From: an uncultured Elusimicrobia bacterium
GTDB lineage: Bacteria > Elusimicrobiota > Elusimicrobia > UBA1565 > UBA9628
Direction of reading: 5' to 3'
NCBI GenBank assembly: GCA_903830945.1
Contig: CAIKVT010000029.1
Location: 62,001-126,000, forward strand
Length of the DNA stretch: 64,000 nucleotides
The notes beneath the pieces were generated by a model. The model worked only from the letters and a program-made list of their open reading frames with translations, had not been told where the DNA came from and ran no database searches. Numbering within the stretch: position 1 is the stretch's first letter; each line of letters starts with the position of its first letter. Position numbers and translations under genes: made by a program. This document shows, piece by piece, positions 33,556 to 41,610 of this stretch.

Positions 33556-35520
33556 TCACCCGCGGCTGGCTGCGGGGTTGATCCGAGCCGACTTTGGTCC
33601 CTGGTACTCGAGCAGCATCATGGTTATGTCGTCGGACTGGTCGCCCTTGGAATACGCCACCAGCATCGCAAGCAGCCGGTTAAGAACATCCTTCACCGGC
33701 AGGCCTTCGAGCAGCTTCAGTTCCCTGAGCAGGCGCTCGTCTGAAAATAAAACCTTGTTTTCGTCCATGGCTTCGGTAACGCCGTCGGTATATAGAAAAA
33801 ATCTGTCGCCGGGAGCCAGCGTCATCGTGCCGCGTTCGAATTCCACCCCTTCCATCGCGCCCACGACCATGCCGCCTGTCTGCCGCAGATACTCGACGCT
33901 CCCACCTTTTCTTATAACAACCGGCAGGTTATGTCCGCCGTTTGAAAATTCGATCACCCCGGTTTTCGTGTTCAGGATCGCGAGAAACGCGGTGACAAAC
34001 ATCGCCTTCTCATTGCCCTTGCTGAGCTCACCGTTCACTTTGCCCAGAACCACCTCGGGCGGCGTATCCTTGACGGCCGTCGCCTTGAAAAGGGTTTTTG
34101 TCACCGCCATGAACAGAGAGGCCGGCACGCCCTTCCCGCTCACGTCGCCTATGACAAAGCAAAAATGATCGTCGTCCATCGCGAAAAAATCATACAAGTC
34201 CCCGCCCACTTCCCGCGCCGATTTGAGAACGGCAAAAAGATCAAGCTCCGGCATCCCCGCGAACGGAGGAAATATCTTAGGGAGGATGCTGAGCTGTATT
34301 TCGCGGGCGATGTTGAGTTCACTCTCGATTCTTTCCTTGGCGGCTGTCGTCTCGGTCAAGCGAGCGATATGGCTTTTGAGCGACTGCTGCATCGAGCTGA
34401 AGGCTCGAGAAAGCATCCCGACCTCATCCTGAGACAGCGTCTCGGGCATTGTAAAATCAAGATTTCCCGAAGCGATTTCGGCGGTGGCGTCAGCCATGCC
34501 CGTCAGCGGGCCGGTGATCGCGCGGGCCTCGGAAACCACCACGCCGAACAGAAGCAGCATGCCGACCGTGCCGAGAAGTAGGACGAGCTGGTTGAGATGG
34601 GCGATGTCGGCCATCAACTCATCCCATGGGAACAATACCGCCAGGGACCATCCCGCCGAAGTGACCGGGGTGTAATATAAAAACCCCGGCCTGCCCGCAT
34701 CCAGCTGCTGGATACGGACAAAAGCCCTCTTTCCACGTATCATATCGCGGCCTATCTCGCGCAATTTCTTATCACCCAGTCCCTCAGCGACTCCGAAGAT
34801 GGTTTCGTTCATGATGAGCTTCGCATCGGGGTGCATGACGAAATTCCCATTTCTCGACAACAGGAAAGCATAGCCGGTGTCGAGAATTTTTATAGAGGAC
34901 ACCATCTCCCGCAGCCACTGGAGCGACATGTCGGCGCAGATCACTCCGGCGAACGTCTGCCTCCCGTTGATCTTCCTGTAGAAAGGCACGGAATATGAGG
35001 CCATCAGGATATTCCCGCCGCCCGTATCGAAATATGGCTCCGACCACTGCGGCTTGCCCAACTCCTTTGGGATTTGAAACCAGTCGGACACGAAATAGCG
35101 ATAATTTTCGCCGCCGAGCCAAGCGAACGAAAGTGAATCCTTGTTCCGATAATAGTACGGCGCGAAATAAAGCGATTTTCTATCGAACGAGTAGGGGGCG
35201 AAGGAGACCCCGCAGCCGTAAAGCTCGGGGTTCTTTTCCACCGCGGATTTTATCAGCGCGAGAAGCTGCTTTTTTTCGACGGGGCCGCGCTCCAGGACCC
35301 CCGCCATATTCTCCGGGACCTGTTGCACGGAACGCAGTATCCCCTCGATGCGCATGACGGTGCCGAGCGTGAGATTCTTGGCGTTCTCAGCGGTGCTTTT
35401 CTCTATCATCCTGCGTGTAAAGCGATAGTACAATCCGAAGATCATAAAGAAAATCAGGATGACGCTCACCGAAAAAATCCGGGCGAGCCTGAACGCTATG
35501 CTTTTCCTGAATTCAATCAC
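33556..35520 (-). CDS. SpoIIE/RsbU-type phosphatase with dCache sensor and HAMP
   Basis: 654 residues from a GTG at 35520 whose codon overlaps the end of the upstream gene. One membrane helix at about residues 12-30, a periplasmic dCache-like sensor at 35-300 ('VSFAPYSFDRKSLYFAPYYYR', 'VICADMSLQWLREMVSSI', 'LLSRNGNFVMHPDAKL'), a second helix ('LNQLVLLLGTVGMLLLFGVVVS'), HAMP, and a PP2C-type SpoIIE phosphatase domain ('DLYDFFAMDDDHFCFVIGDVSGKGVPASLFMA', 'GGHNLPVVI', 'LYTDGVTEAMD', 'SDDITMMLLEY'). It should dephosphorylate the STAS antagonist encoded in the same operon. Confidence 0.93.
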   Translation of the reverse strand: MIEFRKSIAFRLARIFSVSVILIFFMIFGLYYRFTRRMIEKSTAENAKNLTLGTVMRIEGILRSVQQVPENMAGVLERGPVEKKQLLALIKSAVEKNPELYGCGVSFAPYSFDRKSLYFAPYYYRNKDSLSFAWLGGENYRYFVSDWFQIPKELGKPQWSEPYFDTGGGNILMASYSVPFYRKINGRQTFAGVICADMSLQWLREMVSSIKILDTGYAFLLSRNGNFVMHPDAKLIMNETIFGVAEGLGDKKLREIGRDMIRGKRAFVRIQQLDAGRPGFLYYTPVTSAGWSLAVLFPWDELMADIAHLNQLVLLLGTVGMLLLFGVVVSEARAITGPLTGMADATAEIASGNLDFTMPETLSQDEVGMLSRAFSSMQQSLKSHIARLTETTAAKERIESELNIAREIQLSILPKIFPPFAGMPELDLFAVLKSAREVGGDLYDFFAMDDDHFCFVIGDVSGKGVPASLFMAVTKTLFKATAVKDTPPEVVLGKVNGELSKGNEKAMFVTAFLAILNTKTGVIEFSNGGHNLPVVIRKGGSVEYLRQTGGMVVGAMEGVEFERGTMTLAPGDRFFLYTDGVTEAMDENKVLFSDERLLRELKLLEGLPVKDVLNRLLAMLVAYSKGDQSDDITMMLLEYQGPKSARINPAASRG

Positions 35521-36469
35521 TTGATCGTACAGCCCTATAGAATGAGCCGTAATCCACGCTTTTCCAGCCCCCCGATTTTGCCAGCTCGGAAGCGACGCGC
35601 TCATAGTCAGCCCGTTGCAACTCTCCGACACGCGTCGCCAGACCCTTGGGGGAAATAAGGCCCTGCATTTTCTCCAGCATCCATTTCTGGTGCATCCGGT
35701 TGGCCGGAATGCCAGCCTCTCTCATGCGGCGCAGCACGATCTCGATAGCTTCGTTCTTATGCTTAAAAGCGTACGTCCAACCATCAAGAGTCGCCTTGAC
35801 GAAAGCTGCCGCCGCAGCCGGGTCCCTGTTGTAATTTTTTTCAAGCATATACAGTCCGTCTTCCGGAAAATTGAGCCCGTAGTCGTAGAAGAAGAACGTG
35901 GTCAGCTCTTCGGGATTGAGCCCGGCGTTTATGATCGTATGATACTCGTTGTAAAACATTGCGGACGCGGCGTCGGCCCCGCCGCGCAGGAATAAATTTA
36001 TAGAATGCGCCTGCGTGATGACCTTGACGCGAAGGTTGTATTTCTTAAAAAGAGCCAGAGGCTGCAGCTGGAAACTTTCCCAAAGCGCCACCGTCTTTCC
36101 GTCAAAGTCCGCGACCGTGCGGATACCGCTTGATTTTTTAGCGACAAGCATCAGCGCCGAGCGCTGCAATATCTGCGCGACATTAACCAGCCGCACACCC
36201 TGCGCTCTTTTTTTAATAGCCTCCGAAAGCCAAAGCGTCCCGATATCGGCTTTCCCTTTCTCAAGCCAGACATCGGCCGGCCTTTCAGGGCCCCCGTCGA
36301 GAATCTCGACCTCGATCCCCTGGCCCCGGTAAAATCCTTTCTCGAGGGCGACATAATAGCCGGCGAACTGAGCCTGGGGGCTCCAAAGCGGGATGAAGGA
36401 CAATTTTCTCGTCGCGGCAGCCGCCTGCGCCGTTAAAAGTCCGACGCAGCCGCACCACAGCAAGAACAA
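35513..36469 (-). CDS. NMT1/THI5-like periplasmic binding protein in a partner-switching operon
   Basis: 318 residues from a TTG; translation could begin slightly upstream at the ATA-AAG-CGA stretch overlapping the previous stop. The signal FLLWCGCVGLLTAQAAA precedes 'LSFIPLWSPQAQFAGYYVALEKGFYRGQGIEVEIL', the NMT1/THI5 entry, and 'WLEKGKADIGTLWLSEAI' and 'KTVALWESFQLQPLALFKKYNL' follow. No ABC permease or ATPase gene is nearby. Instead it sits between the RsbW-like and phosphatase genes, so it may feed ligand state to the phosphatase sensor rather than support import. Confidence 0.85.
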   Translation of the reverse strand: MFLLWCGCVGLLTAQAAAATRKLSFIPLWSPQAQFAGYYVALEKGFYRGQGIEVEILDGGPERPADVWLEKGKADIGTLWLSEAIKKRAQGVRLVNVAQILQRSALMLVAKKSSGIRTVADFDGKTVALWESFQLQPLALFKKYNLRVKVITQAHSINLFLRGGADAASAMFYNEYHTIINAGLNPEELTTFFFYDYGLNFPEDGLYMLEKNYNRDPAAAAAFVKATLDGWTYAFKHKNEAIEIVLRRMREAGIPANRMHQKWMLEKMQGLISPKGLATRVGELQRADYERVASELAKSGGWKSVDYGSFYRAVRSSD

Positions 36470-36480
36470 GCGGAATCGCT

Positions 36481-36906
36481 TTATGATTTTTTTATTTCAG
36501 GATCAAAGGACAGTGTTAAAACATTGAATCCAGGAAGGCGACGGTAGGTCACATCATCGGCAGTTTCCATAATCAGATAAGCCCCGAGCCCGCCGATGGG
36601 CCGATCACTTATGCCTTGAGATAGGTCGGGGGATGGGAGCTTGGTGATATCGAATTCCCTGCCGGAGTCGCGGATCTCGATGCTGAACCGTCCTTTGCCG
36701 CAGGCGCAGGCGACTTCGATTTCGCCGGGATCCAAGGGACTTGCGTACTTGAAAACATTGGTGACCGCCTCTTCGACCGCAAGCTCCATGTCGCCGATGC
36801 GCCGCGCGGAGAATCCCGCGGCTGCAGCCGCCGCGGTGACACAATCCATTATCGCCTGAAGATTCTCCAGGACGGCCCGAATTTTTATATGCCCGATGGA
36901 GGACAT
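36481..36906 (-). CDS. Anti-sigma factor kinase, RsbW-like
   Basis: 141 residues from the ATG at 36906. The GHKL ATPase fold has 'MELAVEEAVTNVFKYAS' (N-box with the Mg-binding Asn), 'IRDSGREFDITKLPSP' (D-x-G) and 'GGLGAYLIMETADDVTY' (G2 box). Such proteins bind a sigma factor and phosphorylate their STAS antagonist. It starts 4 bp after the STAS gene. The sigma partner is not in the window. Confidence 0.9.
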   Translation of the reverse strand: MSSIGHIKIRAVLENLQAIMDCVTAAAAAAGFSARRIGDMELAVEEAVTNVFKYASPLDPGEIEVACACGKGRFSIEIRDSGREFDITKLPSPDLSQGISDRPIGGLGAYLIMETADDVTYRRLPGFNVLTLSFDPEIKKS

Positions 36907-36910
36907 GCGC

Positions 36911-37243
36911 CTAGATGGCCCGCAAGCCTTCTGCGTCGGAATCACAGATCTTGAATATCCCATGAAAACCTGAGATGGCGAAAACTTCCTTGACATGTCC
37001 CTGCAGTCCGGAAAAAATCAGCTTTCCGGCCAGCTCCTTGAGGCGTTTTGCGCAAGCAAGAATGCTTCGCAGGCCGGCGCTGCTGATGTACTCAAGACCG
37101 CTCAGATTTATCACGAAGACCTTTTCGCCCTGCGCGATGAATCCAGAGATGCTTTTCTCGAACTCGGGAGCCGTCACAGCGTCCATTCGGCCGCTGACCG
37201 TCACGACCAACGCGTTAGATTCTTTTTTTACAGCGATGTTCAT
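36911..37243 (-). CDS. STAS anti-sigma factor antagonist (RsbV-like)
   Basis: 110 residues, single STAS domain. 'VVTVSGRMDAVTAPEFEKSI' and 'FVINLSGLEYISSAGLRSILACAKRL' contain the phosphorylatable Ser in 'YISSAGL'. First gene of the operon STAS, RsbW-like, binding protein, SpoIIE phosphatase. When dephosphorylated it should sequester the RsbW-like protein. Confidence 0.93.
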   Translation of the reverse strand: MNIAVKKESNALVVTVSGRMDAVTAPEFEKSISGFIAQGEKVFVINLSGLEYISSAGLRSILACAKRLKELAGKLIFSGLQGHVKEVFAISGFHGIFKICDSDAEGLRAI

Positions 37244-37548
37244 GATGCACCTCGTCCCATAAATTAGACCAATCAGCCGGCCGCCATCGGGCTCCGTGGC
37301 GCACCATTATCATTGTAACACACTGCTCCCCCATGGCGCACTTCACTTTTTCGGCGGCTGCGCCTTACTTCCCGGAAAGGCCCTCGGTCGAGCCGCGAAA
37401 AACCCCGCTGCCGCGCAAGGCAAGAAAGAAAAGCTACAATGACGCCCTCGCCGAATCAGATTCCCACGGCCGACGCAACGCAGCCCGGGAATGACGCGAA
37501 TGATTGGGCGAGGAACTGATAAATCGACTCTCTGGAGCAATTTCACCA
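37244..37548. other. Divergent intergenic region, no gene seen
   Basis: 305 bp between the STAS operon (leftward) and the DUF47 gene (rightward). It should carry both promoters. A TACAAT near 37434 could be a -10 for the right-hand gene, but without a clear -35. The open frames here are antisense or low quality. Confidence 0.4.
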
Positions 37549-38163
37549 ATGGGATTCTCATTATTTCCGAAGAATGTAAAATTTTTTGAATATTTCTTGC
37601 GGCAGCAAAAGATCGTGGCGAGATCCGCCGACGTGCTTCTGGCGCTTTGCTCCGGCGAAGGCACGGTCCTGGATCACTGCGAGCGTCTTCATGCTCTTGA
37701 AGCTGAAGGCAACCAATTGGTCCGGGAAATCTCACGGCTTCTGGCGGAGACATTTATCACGCCGATCGACCGCGAGGATGTGTATCGCATCGCCAACGGC
37801 TACGAAGAGATCCTCAACCAGGTCCACTCGATCGGAGTGCGCCTCGGGCTGTACCGTCTGGGAGAAAACAATATTACGGCGCGCGAACTGGCAAGCGATT
37901 TCAGACTGATGATCGCAAGCTGCGGCCTCTTGCTTGACGGCATCTCCGCCGACACCTACTCCGAGGCGCCGACAAACGACATCATCAGGCTTAAAACGGC
38001 AAGCGCCAACATGCTGCTGGTGGCCATGGGCGAACTTCATGAGCGCGCCTCTGATGGCAAGACGCTGGCCGCAGCGCAGATACTCGATCGCTGCGAAACG
38101 CTGCTCGTCGCCACCGAGCGCTTCGCCTATACGCTTGAAGCAATCAGCATCAAAAATGCTTGA
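37549..38163 (+). CDS. DUF47/PhoU-like protein, partner of PiT transporter
   Basis: 204 residues from the ATG at 37549, chosen because 'MGFSLFPKNVKFFEYFLRQ' is the usual family start (longer frame available from 37504). All-helical PhoU-like fold with 'HALEAEGNQLVREISRLLAETFITPIDREDVYRIANGYEEIL', the conserved DUF47 core containing the metal-binding E/D positions. It overlaps the PiT gene by 8 bp. DUF47 proteins regulate low-affinity phosphate uptake by Pit in many bacteria. Confidence 0.92.
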   Translation: MGFSLFPKNVKFFEYFLRQQKIVARSADVLLALCSGEGTVLDHCERLHALEAEGNQLVREISRLLAETFITPIDREDVYRIANGYEEILNQVHSIGVRLGLYRLGENNITARELASDFRLMIASCGLLLDGISADTYSEAPTNDIIRLKTASANMLLVAMGELHERASDGKTLAAAQILDRCETLLVATERFAYTLEAISIKNA

Positions 38164-39169
38164 GTTCCCGCTGCTGCTGCTATTCATCATTTTCATTGCG
38201 CTGGTGTTTGACTATACCAACGGGGCCCATGATACGGGCAACGTCATCGCAACGGTCATTGCGACGCGCGCGCTCACCGCGAAACAAGCCGTGGTGATGG
38301 CCTCGCTCCTGAATTTTTCCGGAGCCATGGTCGGGAACAAGGTCGCGCTCACCATCGGCACAGGCATCTTGAACACCTCCCTGATCATGAACTGCAGGCT
38401 ATTGGTGCTGGCCGCGCTGCTTGGAGCGATCTTCTGGAATGCACTCACCTGGATCCTCGGTCTGCCCTCATCTTCGTCGCATGCGCTGGTGGGAGGATTG
38501 ATCGGCGCCGGGGTTGCCTACGGCGGCTGGGGTGCGCTGGAATACGCCAGCATTTTCTGGCAAGTCATAATGCCGATTTTCATCTCACCTCTGGCCGGGT
38601 GTATCGTCGGTTATTTGGCCACGCTGGGCCTGGCTTGGGCAAGCGTGAAGGCAAAACCCAAGCCGGCCAACCGAGCCTTTCGCCGGCTGCAGATCTTATC
38701 GTCTTCGGTGATGGCGTTCAGCCATGGCATGAACGACGCTCAGAAGACCATGGGGCTTATCACTCTGGCTCTGTTTATTTTCGGGAAGATCCCCACCATC
38801 GCCGTGCCGCTGTGGGTCAAAATCATCTGCGCGACGGTGATGCTTCTGGGGACCGTGACGGGAGGCTGGAAAATCGTCAAGACCATGGGAAGTAAATTTT
38901 TTCACATGGAACCTCTGCATGGATTTGCCATCCAAACCGCCTCGGCACTGATCATCGAGGGAGCGACTCACTTTGGAGCTCCCATCAGCACCACGCACGT
39001 GATCTCATCGGCGGTGCTTGGTTCCGGCTCCGCGCGGAACATCTCGGCAGTGCGCTGGGGAGTGGCCAGAAAGATGGTCACCGCGTGGGTTCTGACCCTG
39101 CCCGCCGCCGCGCTGGTAGGCGCGCTGATGTTCTGGCTGCTGCAGTTCCTGGCTGGCTTTTCGCGTTAA
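38156..39169 (+). CDS. pit: PiT family inorganic phosphate transporter
   Basis: 337 residues from the ATG at 38156; upstream frame is antisense-like. About ten membrane helices. The duplicated PiT signature is seen as 'DYTNGAHDTGNVIATVIATRALT' and 'MAFSHGMNDAQKTMGLITL', both holding the GxxD/N motif for phosphate and cation, plus 'SSSHALVGGLIGAG' and 'ISTTHVISSAVLGSG'. Symport of metal-phosphate with protons. Follows DUF47 with overlap and is closed by a strong terminator. Confidence 0.95.
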   Translation: MLEFPLLLLFIIFIALVFDYTNGAHDTGNVIATVIATRALTAKQAVVMASLLNFSGAMVGNKVALTIGTGILNTSLIMNCRLLVLAALLGAIFWNALTWILGLPSSSSHALVGGLIGAGVAYGGWGALEYASIFWQVIMPIFISPLAGCIVGYLATLGLAWASVKAKPKPANRAFRRLQILSSSVMAFSHGMNDAQKTMGLITLALFIFGKIPTIAVPLWVKIICATVMLLGTVTGGWKIVKTMGSKFFHMEPLHGFAIQTASALIIEGATHFGAPISTTHVISSAVLGSGSARNISAVRWGVARKMVTAWVLTLPAAALVGALMFWLLQFLAGFSR

Positions 39170-39178
39170 CGATTCCCT

Positions 39179-39210
39179 CGGCACCGACCGGAGTATCGGT
39201 GCCGTGCTTT
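39179..39210 (+). terminator. Rho-independent terminator after the PiT gene
   Basis: CGGCACCGA, loop CCGGAGTA, TCGGTGCCG, then TGCTTTCG. A perfect 9-bp stem 9 bp after the PiT stop codon, with a modest T tail. Confidence 0.75.
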
Positions 39211-39346
39211 CGTTTCGGATGCGCCGGACCGAATCGCAAACTTGGATCGTTTTCCAGAGCCCCTCTTTTCGAGCCTATTTTTCACCGTTTTGGTGAAAGT
39301 ACTGCCGTCGGCCTTCAGTCTTCACCTGATCTTCCGAGAAGCCTGC

Positions 39347-39375
39347 TTGACGGCGGCTGCATGTAGATTTAAACT
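39347..39375 (+). promoter_or_regulatory. Sigma70-type promoter, near-leaderless, for histidine kinase
   Basis: TTGACG at 39347-39352 and TAAACT at 39370-39375 with exactly 17 bp between. The ATG of the kinase lies 10 nt after the -10 box, so the transcript would have almost no leader. Confidence 0.55.
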
Positions 39376-39384
39376 ATTCCTCTG

Positions 39385-40665
39385 ATGTCCCAGCGTGACG
39401 AGTGGTTCGGCGGGCCTATCGACGGCGTGGTCTTCGCGCTTATCATGGTCGTGGCCGCGTTCTTGGGCCGCGAGAACCCGCGCTTCGTCTATCCCGAAGT
39501 CCTGTACTGCTTCCTTGGGCTGCTGGCATTCAACCTCATCAACTTTTCGATCCTGCCCCGTCTGCTGTCGCAATCACGCCGCCCGCCTCTCGCCGTAGCC
39601 TCAAACATATTCCTCTTGACCTTGGTCCTGCGTTATTCCGGCGGTTCGGAATCATATTTCTGGGTACTCTATCTGCTGCCGATGTTCAACGGTTGCCTCG
39701 CTTTCGGCCGGCGCGGCGTCCTGGCCACACTCGCGGCAGTTCTGCTGCCCCTGATGGCCTTCTACGCCGAGACCCTGGCCCGGCTGCGGTGGAACGACGC
39801 CATCGAGCTGCTCGTCAAAGCGACCATCATCACGGCTTCAGCGATAGTGGTCATGCGGGTCGCGGCCCGCGAACGCGAAGCGCGGGCTCGCCTCGAGGAG
39901 GAGCGGCGGCGCAGCGAAGCGGAACGGGGCCAGGCGCGCGAGCAGCTCCAACGCATGGACCGCCTCGCCACCCTGGGGACGCTCATCGCCGGCGTCGCGC
40001 ATGAGCTCAAGTCGCCGCTGGCGTTCATCCTGGGCTACGCGGAGCTCGCGCACGACCAGGACTATCCCCCGGCCGAGACCAAGCGGATATTCCGCAGCAT
40101 CGAGGAGCGGGCCAGGTGCTGCGATCAGATCATCCAACACATGCTCGCCTTCTCCCGCCAGAAAGCGGGCGGGCGCAAAGTCTGCGACATCAACGCCCTG
40201 GTCCGCGAATGCGTGGCCCTCAAAGAGCACGACTGGATCTTTGACCGACTCGAGTTCGTGACGGAGTTGGCCACAGACCTGCCGCGCACCATGCTCTCCG
40301 GCGCGGAGTTCCAGCAGGTCGTCTTCAACCTCTTGACCAACGCGCATCAGGCCATCCGCGCCACGGGCCGCACGGACGGGCGCATCCGGCTGAGCACGCG
40401 CCGCGAGGCCGGGGAGATCGTCGTGAGTGTGGAGGATAACGGCCCCGGCATCCCCGCCGAGATCGCGGAACGAATCTGGGAGCCGTTCTTCACGACCAAG
40501 CCGGAGGGCGAGGGGACCGGACTCGGCTTGGCCATCTGCTCCCAGATAGTGAAAGCCAGCGAAGGGTCCTTGACGCTGGAATCCGGCCGCGACGGGGGAG
40601 CCGCCTTCCTCATCCGGCTGCCGATCGTAGCCGATGCGCAAGCCTCCGGCTCGCGGCCGGCCTAG
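39385..40665 (+). CDS. Orphan membrane sensor histidine kinase
   Basis: 426 residues. Residues 10-155 contain five to six membrane helices with short loops ('VVFALIMVVAAFLG', 'SESYFWVLYLLPMFNGCLAFGRRGVLATLAAVLLPLMAF'), so the signal is probably sensed within or at the membrane. A coiled linker rich in Arg/Glu (156-190) leads to HisKA with H206 in 'GVAHELKSPLAFILGYAEL', and HATPase_c with 'QVVFNLLTNAHQAI', 'VEDNGPGIP' and 'GEGTGLGLAICSQI'. No response regulator is adjacent. Confidence 0.92.
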   Translation: MSQRDEWFGGPIDGVVFALIMVVAAFLGRENPRFVYPEVLYCFLGLLAFNLINFSILPRLLSQSRRPPLAVASNIFLLTLVLRYSGGSESYFWVLYLLPMFNGCLAFGRRGVLATLAAVLLPLMAFYAETLARLRWNDAIELLVKATIITASAIVVMRVAAREREARARLEEERRRSEAERGQAREQLQRMDRLATLGTLIAGVAHELKSPLAFILGYAELAHDQDYPPAETKRIFRSIEERARCCDQIIQHMLAFSRQKAGGRKVCDINALVRECVALKEHDWIFDRLEFVTELATDLPRTMLSGAEFQQVVFNLLTNAHQAIRATGRTDGRIRLSTRREAGEIVVSVEDNGPGIPAEIAERIWEPFFTTKPEGEGTGLGLAICSQIVKASEGSLTLESGRDGGAAFLIRLPIVADAQASGSRPA

Positions 40666-40705
40666 AACCTTCCGCGCGCGCCTGACCAAGGATGACCCCT
40701 TCTGC

Positions 40706-40711
40706 TATAAT
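40706..40711 (+). promoter_or_regulatory. -10 box of the tRNA-Ser promoter
   Basis: Perfect TATAAT 16 nt before the tRNA 5' end, with CTGACC 18 bp upstream (40682) as a weak -35. Confidence 0.55.
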
Positions 40712-40727
40712 CAGCTATCAAACCCTT

Positions 40728-40814
40728 GGAAGGGTGCGTGAGCGGTTGAAACGGACAGTCTCGAAAACTGTTAGGGGTTAACGCCCCTCGGGGGTTCGAA
40801 TCCCCCCCCTTCCG
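40728..40814 (+). tRNA. tRNA-Ser(CGA)
   Basis: Acceptor GGAAGGG pairs with CCCTTCC, discriminator G. The anticodon stem ACAGT/ACTGT encloses CTCGAAA, anticodon CGA at 40762-40764. A long variable arm (GGGGTTAACGCCCC type) confirms a class II serine tRNA, and GGTTCGAATCC gives the T loop. CCA is not encoded. Confidence 0.95.
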
Positions 40815-40832
40815 TAGCTTTGGAGACACGAC

Positions 40833-41300
40833 ATGACCTGGTGGAACCCGTTCAAGACGAAAGAGACTCAGCCACGACCCTCGGCGCCCGACCACGAGTC
40901 GACCGCGTCGACAAAGACCCTCGCTCATCCTCAGCCGCACGAGAAAAAGGAAAAGCAGCCCGAACCCGCTCTACCCAAGGAACTGGCCGACTCTCCCATG
41001 GCCAAGGGGATGATGGGGAAGTTCTACCGCATGTGGAAAAACCCGGCCTTCCTCAAGCAACTGCGCACTTTAAGCGTCCACATGGCCAAGGACGGGGTGG
41101 ATATCAAGGACATGACGGCGGTCAAGGCCTGGCTGGAGAAGAACAAGGAAGGCATCGAGAAAGGCCAATTCAACGAACTTCCCCAGGATGGCCCTAAGCC
41201 TCAAACCTTCGTCAAGACCGGCCCGGACGTCGGCCGTAACGATCCCTGCACATGCGGTTCAGGGAAAAAATACAAGAAGTGCTGCGGGGCTAAAGCCTAA
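40833..41300 (+). CDS. SEC-C motif protein
   Basis: 155 residues. The C-terminal '[23 protein letters not shown]' is a complete SEC-C zinc-binding motif (CxCxxGxxxxxCC), as at the end of SecA and many small proteins. Residues 45-120 are helical and charged ('[26 protein letters not shown]'). No SecA domain is present. It may bind ribosomes or SecB through the motif, but the role is unknown. Confidence 0.85.
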   Translation: MTWWNPFKTKETQPRPSAPDHESTASTKTLAHPQPHEKKEKQPEPALPKELADSPMAKGMMGKFYRMWKNPAFLKQLRTLSVHMAKDGVDIKDMTAVKAWLEKNKEGIEKGQFNELPQDGPKPQTFVKTGPDVGRNDPCTCGSGKKYKKCCGAKA

Positions 41301-41610
41301 CGCCGGAATGCGCCAGGCGAATCGGATCGCGTCAAGCCGGCAACGCCGGTGGCCAAAAAACTGGAGCGGGCGGAGGGAATCGAACCCTCATCTCTACCTT
41401 GGCAAGGATGAGGTGGATCACTATCGTCATCGCGCCGCGGCCTAAAGCGAGTATGTCCACGCCATGGCTGAATGGGTCAGAACGAACATGGAAATCAGGC
41501 GCGGAAAATCGCGAGCGTGATCGAGGCTTCGGAGTTCACCCTCCCCGAAGCCCTGTTCAAAACAATCGACCATTTCACCCCAGGCTTCTAGGCGGCGCTG
41601 GCCACAGTCA
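41301..41610. other. Left boundary of probable island, with tRNA fragment and 39-residue ORF
   Basis: Contains the truncated tRNA-Gly copy (41358-41407) and a short plus-strand ORF at 41472-41591 (begins MGQNEHGNQARKIASVIEAS, ends HFTPGF) that I do not recognise. The ORF has no good RBS and may be the tail of a lost gene. Confidence 0.45.
41358..41407 (-). repeat. Truncated tRNA-Gly(GCC) copy, attachment-site-like direct repeat
   Basis: 50 bp identical, except at 41373, to 45417-45466, the region from the anticodon loop to the CCA end of the intact tRNA-Gly plus AAAC beyond it. The rest of the tRNA is missing here. A 3'-half tRNA duplicate 4.06 kb from the intact gene, in the same orientation and on the side of the tRNA 3' end, is what a tRNA-directed integration leaves. 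Confidence 0.75.

Noticed and set aside
41472-41591. 39-residue ORF before the porin
   Set aside because: Reads naturally but lacks an RBS and any recognised family. Kept only as a note on the island boundary.
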